Source: Bedellia somnulentella
Taxonomy: Eukaryota > Arthropoda > Insecta > Lepidoptera > Bedelliidae
NCBI GenBank assembly: GCA_963576735.1
Contig: CAUYWD010000196.1
Location: 1-64,000 of the forward strand
Length of the DNA stretch: 64,000 nt
Direction: 5' to 3'
Part shown: piece after piece, positions 44,746-54,074 of the stretch
Position numbering within the stretch: the first letter of the stretch is position 1
How the letters are laid out: the number at the start of each line of letters is the position of its first letter
The notes under the pieces: model-generated
What the model was told of the DNA's origin: nothing
The model's input: the letters and a program-made list of their open reading frames with translations, nothing else
Database searches by the model: none
Translations under genes and position numbers: made by a program

Positions 44746-46989
44746 ACTGATGACCATTGGTTCCTCCTGAGCTCTTTGCGTGCCAACATACGGCATCGAG
44801 CGGCCCACCTTCGTGGGCATTATCCTCTTTTTGGGATTAGGTTTAGAACCATTTCCACGCTTCTTCGTTGCAGAACAAGATTTAGCACCAATCATGTGAT
44901 CCGATGGCTTATTCTCCGCTTTACAAATCGGGCAACAAGGATTGCTATCGCAGTTTTCTTTTTTGTGGCCCAGTGAACCGCAGCGATAACATAGGTCGCT
45001 ACGGTCAACTTCTGCTTTGCATTGAGCACGCACATGCCCAGCACCAAGACATTTATAGCACCTTAATTCTCTCTGGGGAAGGTGCTGTACTTTAGGCCAA
45101 CTCCAGCCAACTTGTAGCGACCCTTTCTGTAGGAGCTTTTTTGCTGTGGTAACTGGACAAGTTACAACTACAGTAGAAAGACCTCGACGCCCTTCGATAA
45201 TATTCCCTACTTTCAAGTCCCCAGGCACACAGTCACCAGCACTAGCGACTGCTTGGGCAACCTCTTCTACTTGTGCAGAGTCATCGAGTCCAATAAGTCT
45301 AATGACTTCTGTTTTTATGGGTCTCGATATTTTGACAAGACCAGACGGTAGAACTTCCCGTAGCTTTTCGGCCAAAGTATTGGCTTTGACCGATGCTTGC
45401 TCCCCTGAGATCTCAATCATTCTCGCACCGGTAAGGGCGGATCTCATTCGGATGGGCCCGATGTCTAAGCCAGACAGGTTTATTTTTGACTTTGCGTCAC
45501 CTATAACCGCTGGGTAGGTCAGTCCTTCTTTCAAAGCCTCCTCGCTGATACTTATAACAACGGCTGCAGATTTTGGTGGCTTAAGTTTCTTTCCTGCAGC
45601 TTGCGGCGTCTTTTGTTTTTGGACTTGAGCAGGGTTATCCACTTTCTTAGCCTTTTTCTTTTTCCCCTTTTTGACGACTGTCGCCCATGTCTCACCCGGT
45701 GGGGGTGCTGACGGGCCAGGAGTTGGCTCTACGACAGTTGATTGCTCGCTGTTCGAAAGGATAGGTCTGGGTTTAATAACACTCTTTTTCCCCTTTCCTT
45801 TTCCTTTGTTCGCCGGTTTCTCTTGCGAGGGTCTAGCTATAGATGCCGCCTTGTTCTGCAATACCGGCATGCTTTGTGGTTGGCCCCTTGCTTTATCCCC
45901 TGCTAGAGGTGGCCTTAACCGCTTTTCTGGTAACAGTCGACCTTCCAGAGCTTCGAGTCGAGCATTCATCATGGTCCCAACTTGGACCATGATGGAACGC
46001 GACAAGTCTTCGGTAACAACTACCGGGCTTGAAGTTGAGCGATTATTCGCGATTTCCGCTCGGATCTCCGCCAAATCCTTGCGGAGGCTATGTAATTCCG
46101 CAGCCAAAGACTCTTTATCTGTTTTGAGTCTTTGGTTTTCCTCCTTCTGACGCGCCAGCTCTTCCTGAAGTTTTATTACTTCACTGGACGAGGAGCATTC
46201 CTTTAAGAGTTGAGAGTGCTGTCTTATGTCCTCGGCAGTTTTCTTCAGGGCCCTTACATAATCTCCCTTAAGGTTGCCAGACTTTTTGGCGACGTTTATA
46301 ATAAGAGCCACTCCCTCTTCGACTTCCTGAGCCAGCAAAGTAGCCGTCTTTTTCTCATCAGGAATTGATGAATCCCTTTTAAGAGCGAGGGCATTTTCCC
46401 TCCTTTCCTTTTTAGCGAAATATCTATCGATTTTTTGGGATAGATCTTCTTGCTCCGAAATTCTCTGCTCGTCCCGCAAGAATTTTTGGCGAGCTGCAGC
46501 AGCCTCCGCTCTTGCTCTTCCAACGCCAATGTACTCTCCCGTGGAAGGTGGTCTACCACGGCCTCTTTTTGGTGTGTTGGCTCTGCCAGTCACGGTAACA
46601 TCAGCGCTAGTGTCCGAGTCAGAAGTACTCAGACCGCTGCCAGCTCGTCGTTTCCTTTGACCTTCCAATAAGCTATTGGCACTATCCAGGGACATGCGAG
46701 AACACGGTCTTTCAGTGTCTTCGCTTTCCGAGTCTGATAGGCGTTTGCCTCGGTCGTCTTTCTGAGCATTGAAGTTTTCAATGCGCGGTTGTTCCAATCC
46801 ATGAGCTTGATCAATGTCCGTTATTTCATAGCAGTAGTCGTTTTGGCGCAGGCCCTTAGTAGGACCTGCGAGGCAGTTTTTGCCCCCCCCAGAATACGTG
46901 GGGGCGCCTCCCGCAGATGCGGAAGGGTGGGATTCCCCCTTTCGGGGACCCACCTGGGTAATTCTATTTAAAATTGCCTTTTTATCCAT
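44743..46989 (-). CDS. SART-like ORF1 (Gag), copy C, 748 aa
   Basis: This Gag starts MDKKAILNRITQVG. It has the AT-hook-like KRGRGRPPSTGEYIGVG, a coiled coil (EVIKLQEELARQKEENQRLK), MVQVGTMMNARLEALEGRLLP, a very Lys-rich linker, the folded region (AVVISISEEALKEGLTY onward) and three zinc knuckles (CYKCLGAGHVRAQC, CYRCGSLGHKKENC, CPICKAENKPSDHMIGAKSC). The C-terminal half is nearly the same as in copy E, the N-terminal half is not. The frame is intact. Confidence 0.9.
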   Translation of the reverse strand: MDKKAILNRITQVGPRKGESHPSASAGGAPTYSGGGKNCLAGPTKGLRQNDYCYEITDIDQAHGLEQPRIENFNAQKDDRGKRLSDSESEDTERPCSRMSLDSANSLLEGQRKRRAGSGLSTSDSDTSADVTVTGRANTPKRGRGRPPSTGEYIGVGRARAEAAAARQKFLRDEQRISEQEDLSQKIDRYFAKKERRENALALKRDSSIPDEKKTATLLAQEVEEGVALIINVAKKSGNLKGDYVRALKKTAEDIRQHSQLLKECSSSSEVIKLQEELARQKEENQRLKTDKESLAAELHSLRKDLAEIRAEIANNRSTSSPVVVTEDLSRSIMVQVGTMMNARLEALEGRLLPEKRLRPPLAGDKARGQPQSMPVLQNKAASIARPSQEKPANKGKGKGKKSVIKPRPILSNSEQSTVVEPTPGPSAPPPGETWATVVKKGKKKKAKKVDNPAQVQKQKTPQAAGKKLKPPKSAAVVISISEEALKEGLTYPAVIGDAKSKINLSGLDIGPIRMRSALTGARMIEISGEQASVKANTLAEKLREVLPSGLVKISRPIKTEVIRLIGLDDSAQVEEVAQAVASAGDCVPGDLKVGNIIEGRRGLSTVVVTCPVTTAKKLLQKGSLQVGWSWPKVQHLPQRELRCYKCLGAGHVRAQCKAEVDRSDLCYRCGSLGHKKENCDSNPCCPICKAENKPSDHMIGAKSCSATKKRGNGSKPNPKKRIMPTKVGRSMPYVGTQRAQEEPMVIS
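45970..45991 (-). other. 8-bp hairpin inside ORF1, copy C
   Basis: CATGGTCC/GGACCATG pair across the loop CAACTT, at the same place as in the other copies. Confidence 0.55.
46882..46959 (-). ncRNA. Structured RNA module in the start of ORF1, copy C
   Basis: It has the same fold as copy A. The second hairpin is CCUUCCGC/GCGGGAGG, where one A-U pair has become a G-U pair, so pairing is kept. Confidence 0.65.
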
Positions 46990-47425
46990 GTTAGGTTTTG
47001 GTAGACTTTACCCTCGGCCTACCATCGAGCTTAACCCCCCCTACCCCTGCGCTAGGCACTGGACCCCCTCCAGACACTCATCCCCTCGGCACGCTGACCT
47101 TGGGATTAGGGTAATTTTTTATAGAGGTTTTCTTCCTCGCAGCCCAAACCTCAGTGGCCTGAGCCCCCGTTCCCACCGAAGTGAGCTTACGGGTTGGCCG
47201 GCAGTATCATGAAGACACTGCCGCCCCTCCATCACCAGCCGCCCAATGTGGACAGTCACTGGGACCGAACGCCGAACGCAGGACAGAACCTGGCCGACCG
47301 ATACGACACAAACGCCAGGTTCTAACTTTACAACGACGCCTACTCGGTACATTAGCTTCACCCCGGGCTGGATTGCCCGAGGCTACTGAGCCCCCACGCC
47401 ACGACAAGGCTGTACCATGTGGGGG
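46990..47425 (-). other. 5' UTR of copy C (short type)
   Basis: It lacks about 100 bases of the middle segment found in A, B and D; a short AACGACGCCTACT tract stands there instead, as in copy E. The ribozyme-like fold is at its start and the GGCAGT/ACTGCC hairpin is present. Confidence 0.65.
47345..47425 (-). ncRNA. HDV-like self-cleaving ribozyme fold, 5' end of copy C
   Basis: P1 CCCCCAC/GUGGGGG is unchanged. P2 is UGGUACA/UGUACCG with a terminal U-G pair in place of C-G. P4 is CCUCGGGC/GCCCGGGG, with a G-C pair where A and B have G-U. These are pairing-preserving changes against copies A and B. J4/2 ends in CUAA. Confidence 0.8.
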
Positions 47426-47429
47426 AACC
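47426..47429 (-). repeat. Single telomeric pentamer between copies C and D
   Basis: Only AACC separates the first base of C from the T-run of D. With one base shared by the poly(A), this is exactly one pentamer (AGGTT on the minus strand). Confidence 0.9.
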
Positions 47430-47449
47430 TTTTTTTTTTTTTTTTTTTT

Positions 47450-47831
47450 ACGTGGGGAAATCCTCATGGATTCCCCGCCGCTGGGGGGAGCGACGGGGAT
47501 ATGTCAGACTCCTACTGACTAAAACCCCACGGTGGTCCTTCTTGGTGCACAATGGTCGGGGTCCCTGGCCTCTGTTACCGGAGGTAATTTACCACGGACC
47601 CCTCGCACCTATGCCTCTCGGCATTCCTTCCACGGGGGGAACAGAACCCCCCTACTACCAACAGCTAGTAACGGACGCTCAGAACCACTTAAGCGTCCGT
47701 CCTTCTTGGCAGGGTGACTAGCGCGCAAATGGCCCCCTTTTGCGCGCCTCCTGCCGTGGAGCCCCACTTTCGGCGTCGCACGCCATATGGGGGCTCCATG
47801 GTCTTAAAAGACCCTACCAATGGCCGCGACG
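47450..47831 (-). other. 3' UTR of copy D
   Basis: It is of the B/C/D/E subtype, with the ACGGACGCT/AGCGTCCGT stem and the GTCAG/CTGAC stem. No coding sequence is credible. Confidence 0.7.
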
Positions 47832-50800
47832 TCAGTGGTTCCTGGCGCCGCGGCGACGACGGCCCCTTCTAACAGGGTCCGCCACCTCCCTCTCACGTTC
47901 GGCGACCTCCTTTGCATTGATGACTTGTTCGCAAAAGGAGGCCGCCGCCGCCCACGCATCGGGTCTCTCCACCATGGCCGCGACTACGGCTGGCAGAGAG
48001 AGATCCGGGCCGATGACCGCCCGGAGTTCCGCCCTCGGCACGTCCCACGCTGGGCACACCTCTAAGGTGTGCTGCGCCGTATCTTCGGGGCAGTTCAGGC
48101 AGTGGTGGCAACGAGCAGCCTCCTCCTTGCCCAGCCGCCACAGGTATTTCCCGAAGCAACCATGCCCGGAAAGGACCTGTGTCAGCCGGAAGCTTAGAGA
48201 TCCGTGCTCTCGCTGCAACCACTGCGTGAAGACGGGGAGAATGGCCTCCACCGTCTTGTGCCCCGCGCTTGGCTGACCTAGCCGAAGCGCCCATGCCTCG
48301 AGGGCAGCGGCCTCTACTTGCTGTTTATAGGCCGCTGTTTCCCGATCCGTGGGCCAGTGGCCCTGTGTCCGCCGTTCTTCTCGCCAGTGGAAAGTTGACG
48401 CGAGAACTTGTGCGTCCAACTCCCATGGCTTTGAACCCGCCATTAGGCAGGCAGCCTCTCGGGATACCGTGCGGTATCCCCTTGACGCCCTGACAGCCAT
48501 GAGCCGTTGCGGCGCATAAAGAAGCGCCGCATTCGACCCCTTCAGGGCGTCAGCCCACACTGGGGAGCCGTACATGGCCATAGACCGTACGACCCCCATG
48601 TAGAGCTGCCTGCACGCGCTCCCAGGGCCCCCAAGGTTCGGCAGGAGTCTGCTGAGTGCAGCTGCCGCAACCATCAACCGGGGCCCCAAACGCTCGAAGT
48701 GAGCGCGGAACGTCCAACGGCCGTCGAGTGTTAGTCCCAAGTATTTTAACGTGGACTCGACGGCAATCCTCTCGCCACCCACAACGATGGCGGATTCCCC
48801 AACCGGCGGACGATTCCGAGGCCCATGGAACCACAAGGCCTCGGATTTGTTCAGGGCCACTTCTAGGCCCAGCGACCTTATACGGCGCACAACGTGCGCC
48901 ACACCCGCAGTCCCGCGGATGGCGGCCTCTCTGTACGTCTTTCCTCGAGCCGTCACTAGGGTGTCGTCTGCGTAGCAGGTGAGTTGGACACCCCAGAGGT
49001 TGGCGCCGCGTAAGACCCAGTCGTAGCCGATGTTCCACAGGAGCGGGCCCAAGACTGAGCCCTGTGGAACACCGCAAGACATTTCGCGGCGACCCCAACC
49101 CTCCCGAAGCGGATAAGTTATGAACCGATCCGAGAGGTACGACCCGAGAATCCTCCTCAAGTACGGAGGCACTTCGTGAAATTTCAGTGCCTCCGCTATA
49201 CAGGACCAGGGCATGGTGTTGAAGGCGTTTTTGATGTCGAGAGAGACCGCCAACACCACCTCGTCCTGGGAGACCGCCTCGTCCGCTATTGAGCGGACCC
49301 GCAGAACTGCATGAACTGTCGAGCGACAGCGCCTGAAACCGAACTGCTGGTCCGAGAGATTCGGACCAGCTCCCTCTAAGTGCTCGACGATTCGGGCAGA
49401 GATCACCCTCTCCAAAAGTTTGCCCGCCTCGTCGAGCAGGACTATAGGACGAAAAGCCGAGGGTTCGACAGAGTCGGCGGGGCGCCCTTCCTTCCGCAAC
49501 AAAACGAGTTTGCCCGTCTTCCACGGCTCTGGAAAAACACCTTGTTCCAGGCACGTGGAGACTAGGCCCCGAAATCTCTCCTACAGGAAGGGCTTGAGCG
49601 CCACTACCCACGCCTGCCCCGGGATCCCATCTAGTCCCGGGGCCGTCTTCTTCTTCTTCAGGCGCTCTATGGCCACCGCCAACTCCGGTTCGGTCACTTC
49701 GGGGACGAGATGTTCGTCCACCGAACGCTGCCGCTCAAGAGCCATTACGGGGGGCTGATGAGCTCCCCTGTCCGGGAACAAGGTCGAAACTACGATTTCC
49801 ACCACGTGGGTCTGGAGACTCGTCGTAAGCGGGGGCGCCCATGGTCTAAGCCTTTGCCTAGCCATTCTATAGGCGCGCCCCCATGGATCATTATCTAGAG
49901 CCTCCAATAACTCCTTTCGCGAGGCTTCTTTGGCCCTGATTATCGCTATCTTCAGGGCCTTCTTTGCCTCGCGGAATATTTCCACGCGGCGGAGCTGTTC
50001 CGCCTCGTTCCGGATCCTCCTCCTTCGATTCCTTTTGCACCGGCGGCGCGCCGTCATACTCGCTAATCGCAATTGAGCGATTTCGGCGCTCCACCAGTGC
50101 ACTTGCCGCCTCGGAGCAATCGGTCCCACGCGGGGCATCGATGCGTCGCATATCTCTGTGAGAGCATCACGAAACCAGCTCACCTCGGCATTGATGTCGA
50201 CGGCCGCACCGGGCGGCGGTGACATCCAGGACTGGACGATGGATGCTTCCTCCATCATATCCTTGTCCAGCCTGGTGAGGGCCCATCTAGGTCCCCCATT
50301 TGCCGGCAGACCACCCGGTAAGGTGGCTGGCTGGAACGCGGAGATCTCGAACCGGATGTAACGATGATCCGAGTACGACTCCACGTCCGTGATAACCCTC
50401 CAGCCCCTGATCAGGGCCCAGAGACCGGGAGTTGCGAAGGTCAAATCGACAATCGAACTCCCGTTATGCCTAACACATGTAGGTGTCGAACCTCTGTTGG
50501 CCACGGCCAAACCCGTGGTCGTCGCCCATTCCACCACTGCCTCGCCGAAGCGCTCTGTCGCTGGAGAACCCCAGACCACCGATTTGGCGTTGAAGTCTCC
50601 AGCGACCAATACCTGGCGAGGGCGACGTTGCAGGACTGCTGCTTCCAGCTCTTGTAGAAAGATCTCCAAATTGGCAAAGGAGTCGTTGGGGGAGAAGTAA
50701 ATCGAGATGACTACTATCTCCCCTATCCGTGCCGCAACGAAACCTCTGCCGCGAGATACTTCCTCCAGCAGCAGCCCTGATGAACGGCTGACTGTGATTG

Positions 50801-50963
50801 CCGCCACGCCATTTAGGTCCGACACCCAATTCACCCCCGCGGGGACAAAGTACGGCTCCGAGATTAACCCCACTTGAATCAACCACTGTGCTGTGCTTTG
50901 GAAAAACAAATCCTGAGCAGTTGCACAGTGGTTGAGGTTCGCTTGGAGGAACTTTATGGCCAT
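47832..50963 (-). pseudogene. SART-like ORF2, copy D, with one in-frame nonsense codon
   Basis: The endonuclease, RT and CCHC regions are all present in one frame, but codon 461 is TAG (49583-49581), where copy B has CAG for the Gln after ALKPFL. The stop falls at the start of the RT domain, before the catalytic YADD, so the translated product would be an endonuclease-only fragment. Everything downstream stays open for 556 codons from the next ATG at 49502, which says the mutation is recent. The start is the ATG at 50963, sharing its A with the ORF1 stop; the frame also happens to be open upstream to 51008. Its variable middle segment is of the B type. Confidence 0.92.
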
Positions 50964-50965
50964 TA
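50961..50965 (-). promoter_or_regulatory. ORF1/ORF2 stop-start overlap TAATG, copy D
   Basis: The ORF1 stop TAA (50965-50963) shares its last base with the ORF2 ATG (50963-50961). This is the plain UAAUG form without an extra stop. Confidence 0.75.
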
Positions 50966-53110
50966 ATTTACGGCCATTGGTTCCTCCACTGGCCCGTTTC
51001 CAGGGCAACTATGAGCGACAACCTTTTTTGTGGCCGTCTTCGCTTTACTTGCAAGCGTTTTTGCTTTGCAAGCTTTGGCCCCTACCATGTGGTCAAATGA
51101 CCGGCTGGCTGCTTTGCAGAGAGGGCAGCATGGCTTCTCCGAGCAAGACTCCGCTAAGTGCCCTGGCAAACCGCAGCGATAGCAGTTGCTGCTGCGGTCC
51201 ACTTCGGAAGTGCAGGTAGCTCGCACATGGCCGGGCTCTAGACACTTGTAGCAGCGCAGTTCTCTCCGTGGAAGGAGTTGCACCACCACTTCGCCCCAGC
51301 CAACTTGCAATCGTTTTGCTTCGGCGAGCTTTTTGGCCGCCACCAGAGGGCATCGAACTAAAACCGAGCAATCCCGGTTACCCACTGTAATTCGACCAAC
51401 TTTGACTTCTGGCTCTGTGCAACCGGAACATCTAACAACGGCCGCAATGATTTCAGCCTCTGTAACTGAGTCGTCTATACCGACCAAGCGCACCGCCTCC
51501 GTTTTTGTCGGCCTCGAGACCCTAACCAACTCGGAAGGCAGTACTGCTCGGAGTTTTGCGGCCAGCGTGTCAGCTTTTTCTTGAGCCTGTGCTCCAGAAA
51601 CTTCCAATTTTCGAGCCCCAGTAATGGCTGACCGAATCCGCATTGGCCCGATGCCTAGGGCCGATATGTCAATCTGCTGCTTGGCATCGGACATTATGTT
51701 ACCCAACGTAACTCCTTTCTTGGCAGCTTCATCATTAAGACTAATAATTACCGCGGCAGAACGCGGTACTTTTAGTTTATTTGCTGCCACTTTCCCAGCA
51801 GACTTTTGAGGAGCTCTAGCGGGAGCGGTAGCAGCCGACCTCACCTTCTTTTTCCCACGGCGTACCACCGTGGCCCATGTTTCCGCAGGGACGGCATTTG
51901 ATGGGCCTGGAGTAGGCTGTGTCACTGGGACAGAAGAAGCCACCGGTGTTAAACTTAAAGAAGCAAGCGGTTGGGGTTGGACAGGCACAGAAGACTTTTT
52001 GCCCTTTCCTTTTCCCTTGCTTTTAGTCTGTCCATTGCTTCTGGATAGTCCATCTGCAGTTTTCGCATTGGCCTGAAGAGTTGCCGTATGAGAGACTCTT
52101 TTGTCCGCCGCTAATGGTGGTCTTATGCGCTTTTCCGGCAAAAGACGCGTTTCGAGGGCCTCAAGCCTGGCGTTGACCATGGTTCCAACTTGGACCATGA
52201 TCGAACGAGCAAACTCATCCCCTACCTCCGTAATTGGGCGTGTGCTCTGCACGTCTGTACGAAGAGCATCAACCTCCTTTCGCAGGGCTACTTGCTCTTG
52301 GCGGAGACCCTCGTTATTTGTTTTCATCCTCTGAAGCTCTTCCCTCAAACGAGCATTGTCTTGTTGGAGACGCTTCGTTTCTTCAGAGGATGTCCGTTCG
52401 AAAAGAGCCTCAGAGGACTCTTTTATAGCAGCCGTGGCATCTTTTAGGACCTTGATGTAGGTGCCCTTCAATGCCCTTGATTTTTGTGCCACCTGCAGTA
52501 TCTCGCCGATTTGATATTGAACGGACTGCATCAAGTCCGAGGCGCACTTTTCAGTTGCTGGTGTTTCCTTCTCTGACGCAGCAGCTTTTTTCTTTGCCTG
52601 GAGAGAATGATATCTCTCCACTCGTTTTGAGAGCTCTTCCGCTTCTTGCCGCAAAAAGCTTTCTCTCTTGGCTGCTGCAGCCTCCGCACGGGCCTTACCA
52701 ATACCAATGTATTGGCCAGTCGTTGGCGGTCGTCCGCGCCCTCTCTTGGCAGATGCCTTGCTCGAAGCAATGGACGGCTGACGGTCCATATCCGATTCGA
52801 GTCCACCCTCGTTGTTTGAATCCGAAGATCCTGATTCAGAACCGTTGTAAGTCCGCTTACGCCGGGAATCTGATCCATTCTCTTGGCTTGCGCCATTCCT
52901 ATTTGATGTGGAGGCATATGAGCTGTCGCTCAAAATCTCCACAGCCACGTCGCTAACATCGAAATCCATTAAACATGCAGTAAGGTCGTTGGTTTGGAAG
53001 TTTTTGCCCCCCCCAGAATACGCGGGGGCGCCTTCCGCAGAAGCGGAAGGGTGGGATTCCCCCTTTCGGGGACCCACCTGGGTAATATTTTTCAAAAAAT
53101 CCTGGTCCAT
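50963..53110 (-). CDS. SART-like ORF1 (Gag), copy D, 715 aa
   Basis: This open frame starts MDQDFLKNITQVG. It carries the AT-hook-like KRGRGRPPTTGQYIGIG, a coiled coil (ETKRLQQDNARLREELQRMK), MVQVGTMVNARLEALETRLLP, a basic linker, the folded region and three zinc knuckles (CYKCLEPGHVRATC, CYRCGLPGHLAESC, CPLCKAASRSFDHMVGAKAC). Since ORF2 of this copy is broken, this Gag could only act on RNA of other copies. Confidence 0.9.
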   Translation of the reverse strand: MDQDFLKNITQVGPRKGESHPSASAEGAPAYSGGGKNFQTNDLTACLMDFDVSDVAVEILSDSSYASTSNRNGASQENGSDSRRKRTYNGSESGSSDSNNEGGLESDMDRQPSIASSKASAKRGRGRPPTTGQYIGIGKARAEAAAAKRESFLRQEAEELSKRVERYHSLQAKKKAAASEKETPATEKCASDLMQSVQYQIGEILQVAQKSRALKGTYIKVLKDATAAIKESSEALFERTSSEETKRLQQDNARLREELQRMKTNNEGLRQEQVALRKEVDALRTDVQSTRPITEVGDEFARSIMVQVGTMVNARLEALETRLLPEKRIRPPLAADKRVSHTATLQANAKTADGLSRSNGQTKSKGKGKGKKSSVPVQPQPLASLSLTPVASSVPVTQPTPGPSNAVPAETWATVVRRGKKKVRSAATAPARAPQKSAGKVAANKLKVPRSAAVIISLNDEAAKKGVTLGNIMSDAKQQIDISALGIGPMRIRSAITGARKLEVSGAQAQEKADTLAAKLRAVLPSELVRVSRPTKTEAVRLVGIDDSVTEAEIIAAVVRCSGCTEPEVKVGRITVGNRDCSVLVRCPLVAAKKLAEAKRLQVGWGEVVVQLLPRRELRCYKCLEPGHVRATCTSEVDRSSNCYRCGLPGHLAESCSEKPCCPLCKAASRSFDHMVGAKACKAKTLASKAKTATKKVVAHSCPGNGPVEEPMAVN
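52178..52199 (-). other. Imperfect hairpin inside ORF1, copy D
   Basis: It stands at the same place as in the other copies but has one mismatch (CATGGTTC with GGACCATG), the only copy where the stem is not perfect. Confidence 0.45.
53006..53083 (-). ncRNA. Structured RNA module in the start of ORF1, copy D
   Basis: It has the same fold as copy A. The second hairpin is CCUUCCGC/GCGGAAGG with a UUCU loop, and the helix with the GAAA loop is unchanged. Confidence 0.65.
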
Positions 53111-53654
53111 TATTAGTTTTGGTAGGCTTTACCCTCGGCCTACCAGCGAGCTTAACCCCCCCATCCCCTGCGCTAGGCACTGGACTCCCTCCAGACACTC
53201 ATCCCCTCGGCACGCTGACCTTGGGATTGGGGTAATTTTTTATAGAGGTTTTCTTCCTCGCAGCCCAGACCTCAGTGGCCTGAGCCCCCGTACCCACCGA
53301 AGTAGGCTTACGGGTTGGCCGGCAGTATCATGAAGACACTGCCGCCCCTCCATCACCAGCCGCCCAATATGGACAGTCGCTGGGACCGAATCCACGACAA
53401 GACAGAACCTGGCCGACCGATGCGACACAGACGCCAGGTTCTAATACCCGCCCCAGCCGCCCAATGTGGACAAACGCTGGGGCTAAGCCGTGCACATCAG
53501 AATGTGCCACGACTTCCCGTCCGCTTACTGCTCGCTCTGGAAGCAGAGGAGAGAAGCGGACTTTTGGTACATTAGCTTCACCCCGGACTGGATTGCCCGA
53601 GGCTACTGAGCCCCCACGCCACGACAAGGCTGTACCGTGTGGGAGATGTGGGGG
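53111..53654 (-). other. 5' UTR of copy D
   Basis: It has the long-type middle segment as in A and B. The ribozyme-like fold begins 9 bases inside the element end. Confidence 0.65.
53565..53645 (-). ncRNA. HDV-like ribozyme fold near the 5' end of copy D
   Basis: P1 is CUCCCAC/GUGGGGG with one U-G pair. P2 is CGGUACA/UGUACCA and loses its outermost pair. P3 and P4 are kept, and J4/2 ends in CUAA. Nine bases, CCCCCACAU, precede it; their first seven could also pair with GUGGGGG as an alternative P1. With one pair lost, this copy may be less active. Confidence 0.7.
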
Positions 53655-53658
53655 AACC
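53655..53658 (-). repeat. Single telomeric pentamer between copies D and E
   Basis: AACC stands between the 5' end of D and the T-run of E, the same single-pentamer junction as C/D. Confidence 0.9.
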
Positions 53659-53685
53659 TTTTTTTTTTTTTTTTTTTTTTTTTTT

Positions 53686-54074
53686 ACGTGGGGAAATCCT
53701 CATGGATTCCCCGCCGCATGGGGGTGCGACGGGGATATGTCAGACTTCTACTGACTAAAACCCCACGGTGGTCCTTCCAGGTGCGAGTTTGTAGAGCCCA
53801 CGGGTCGTCTGGCCTTAGGCAATTCATCGCCGCGGGCTCCACACACCTAACGCCGCTAGGCGTTCCTTCAAAGGGGGGGACAGAACCCCCCTGTTTCCAC
53901 CTCTTATAGTAACGAACGCTCGGAACCACTCAAGCGTCCGTCCTTCTCGGGCAGGGTTTGGTAGCGCGCAGATAGCCCCACTCTGCGCGCCTCCTGCCCT
54001 TGGAGCCCCGTCTTCAGCGATGAACGCCAACGGGGCTCCGAGGTCTTAAAAGACCAATTCAGTGCCGCGGTGCA
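53686..54074 (-). other. 3' UTR of copy E
   Basis: It is of the B/C/D/E subtype. The GTCAG/CTGAC stem is kept; the long stem has more mismatches than in B. Confidence 0.65.

Larger units (their letters stand above)
41201..47425 (-). mobile_element. SART-like telomeric LINE, copy C (full length)
   Basis: Copy C is complete with a poly(A) of 20 (41201-41220), both ORFs open, the ribozyme-like 5' end at 47345-47425 and a short-type 5' UTR. Its 5' end is separated from the poly(A) of D by only AACC/T, i.e. one telomeric pentamer. Confidence 0.9.
47430..53654 (-). mobile_element. SART-like telomeric LINE, copy D (full length, ORF2 broken)
   Basis: Copy D has a poly(A) of 20 (47430-47449). It is complete in length but ORF2 has one nonsense codon. 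Its 5' end has 9 extra bases (CCCCCACAU in RNA sense) before the ribozyme-like fold, as also seen in E. It is separated from E by a single pentamer (53655-53658). Confidence 0.9.

Noticed and set aside
50963..51008. Upstream start of copy D ORF2 at 51008
   Set aside because: The stop-start ATG at 50963 aligns with the starts of all other copies; the extension is ORF1 sequence read in another frame.
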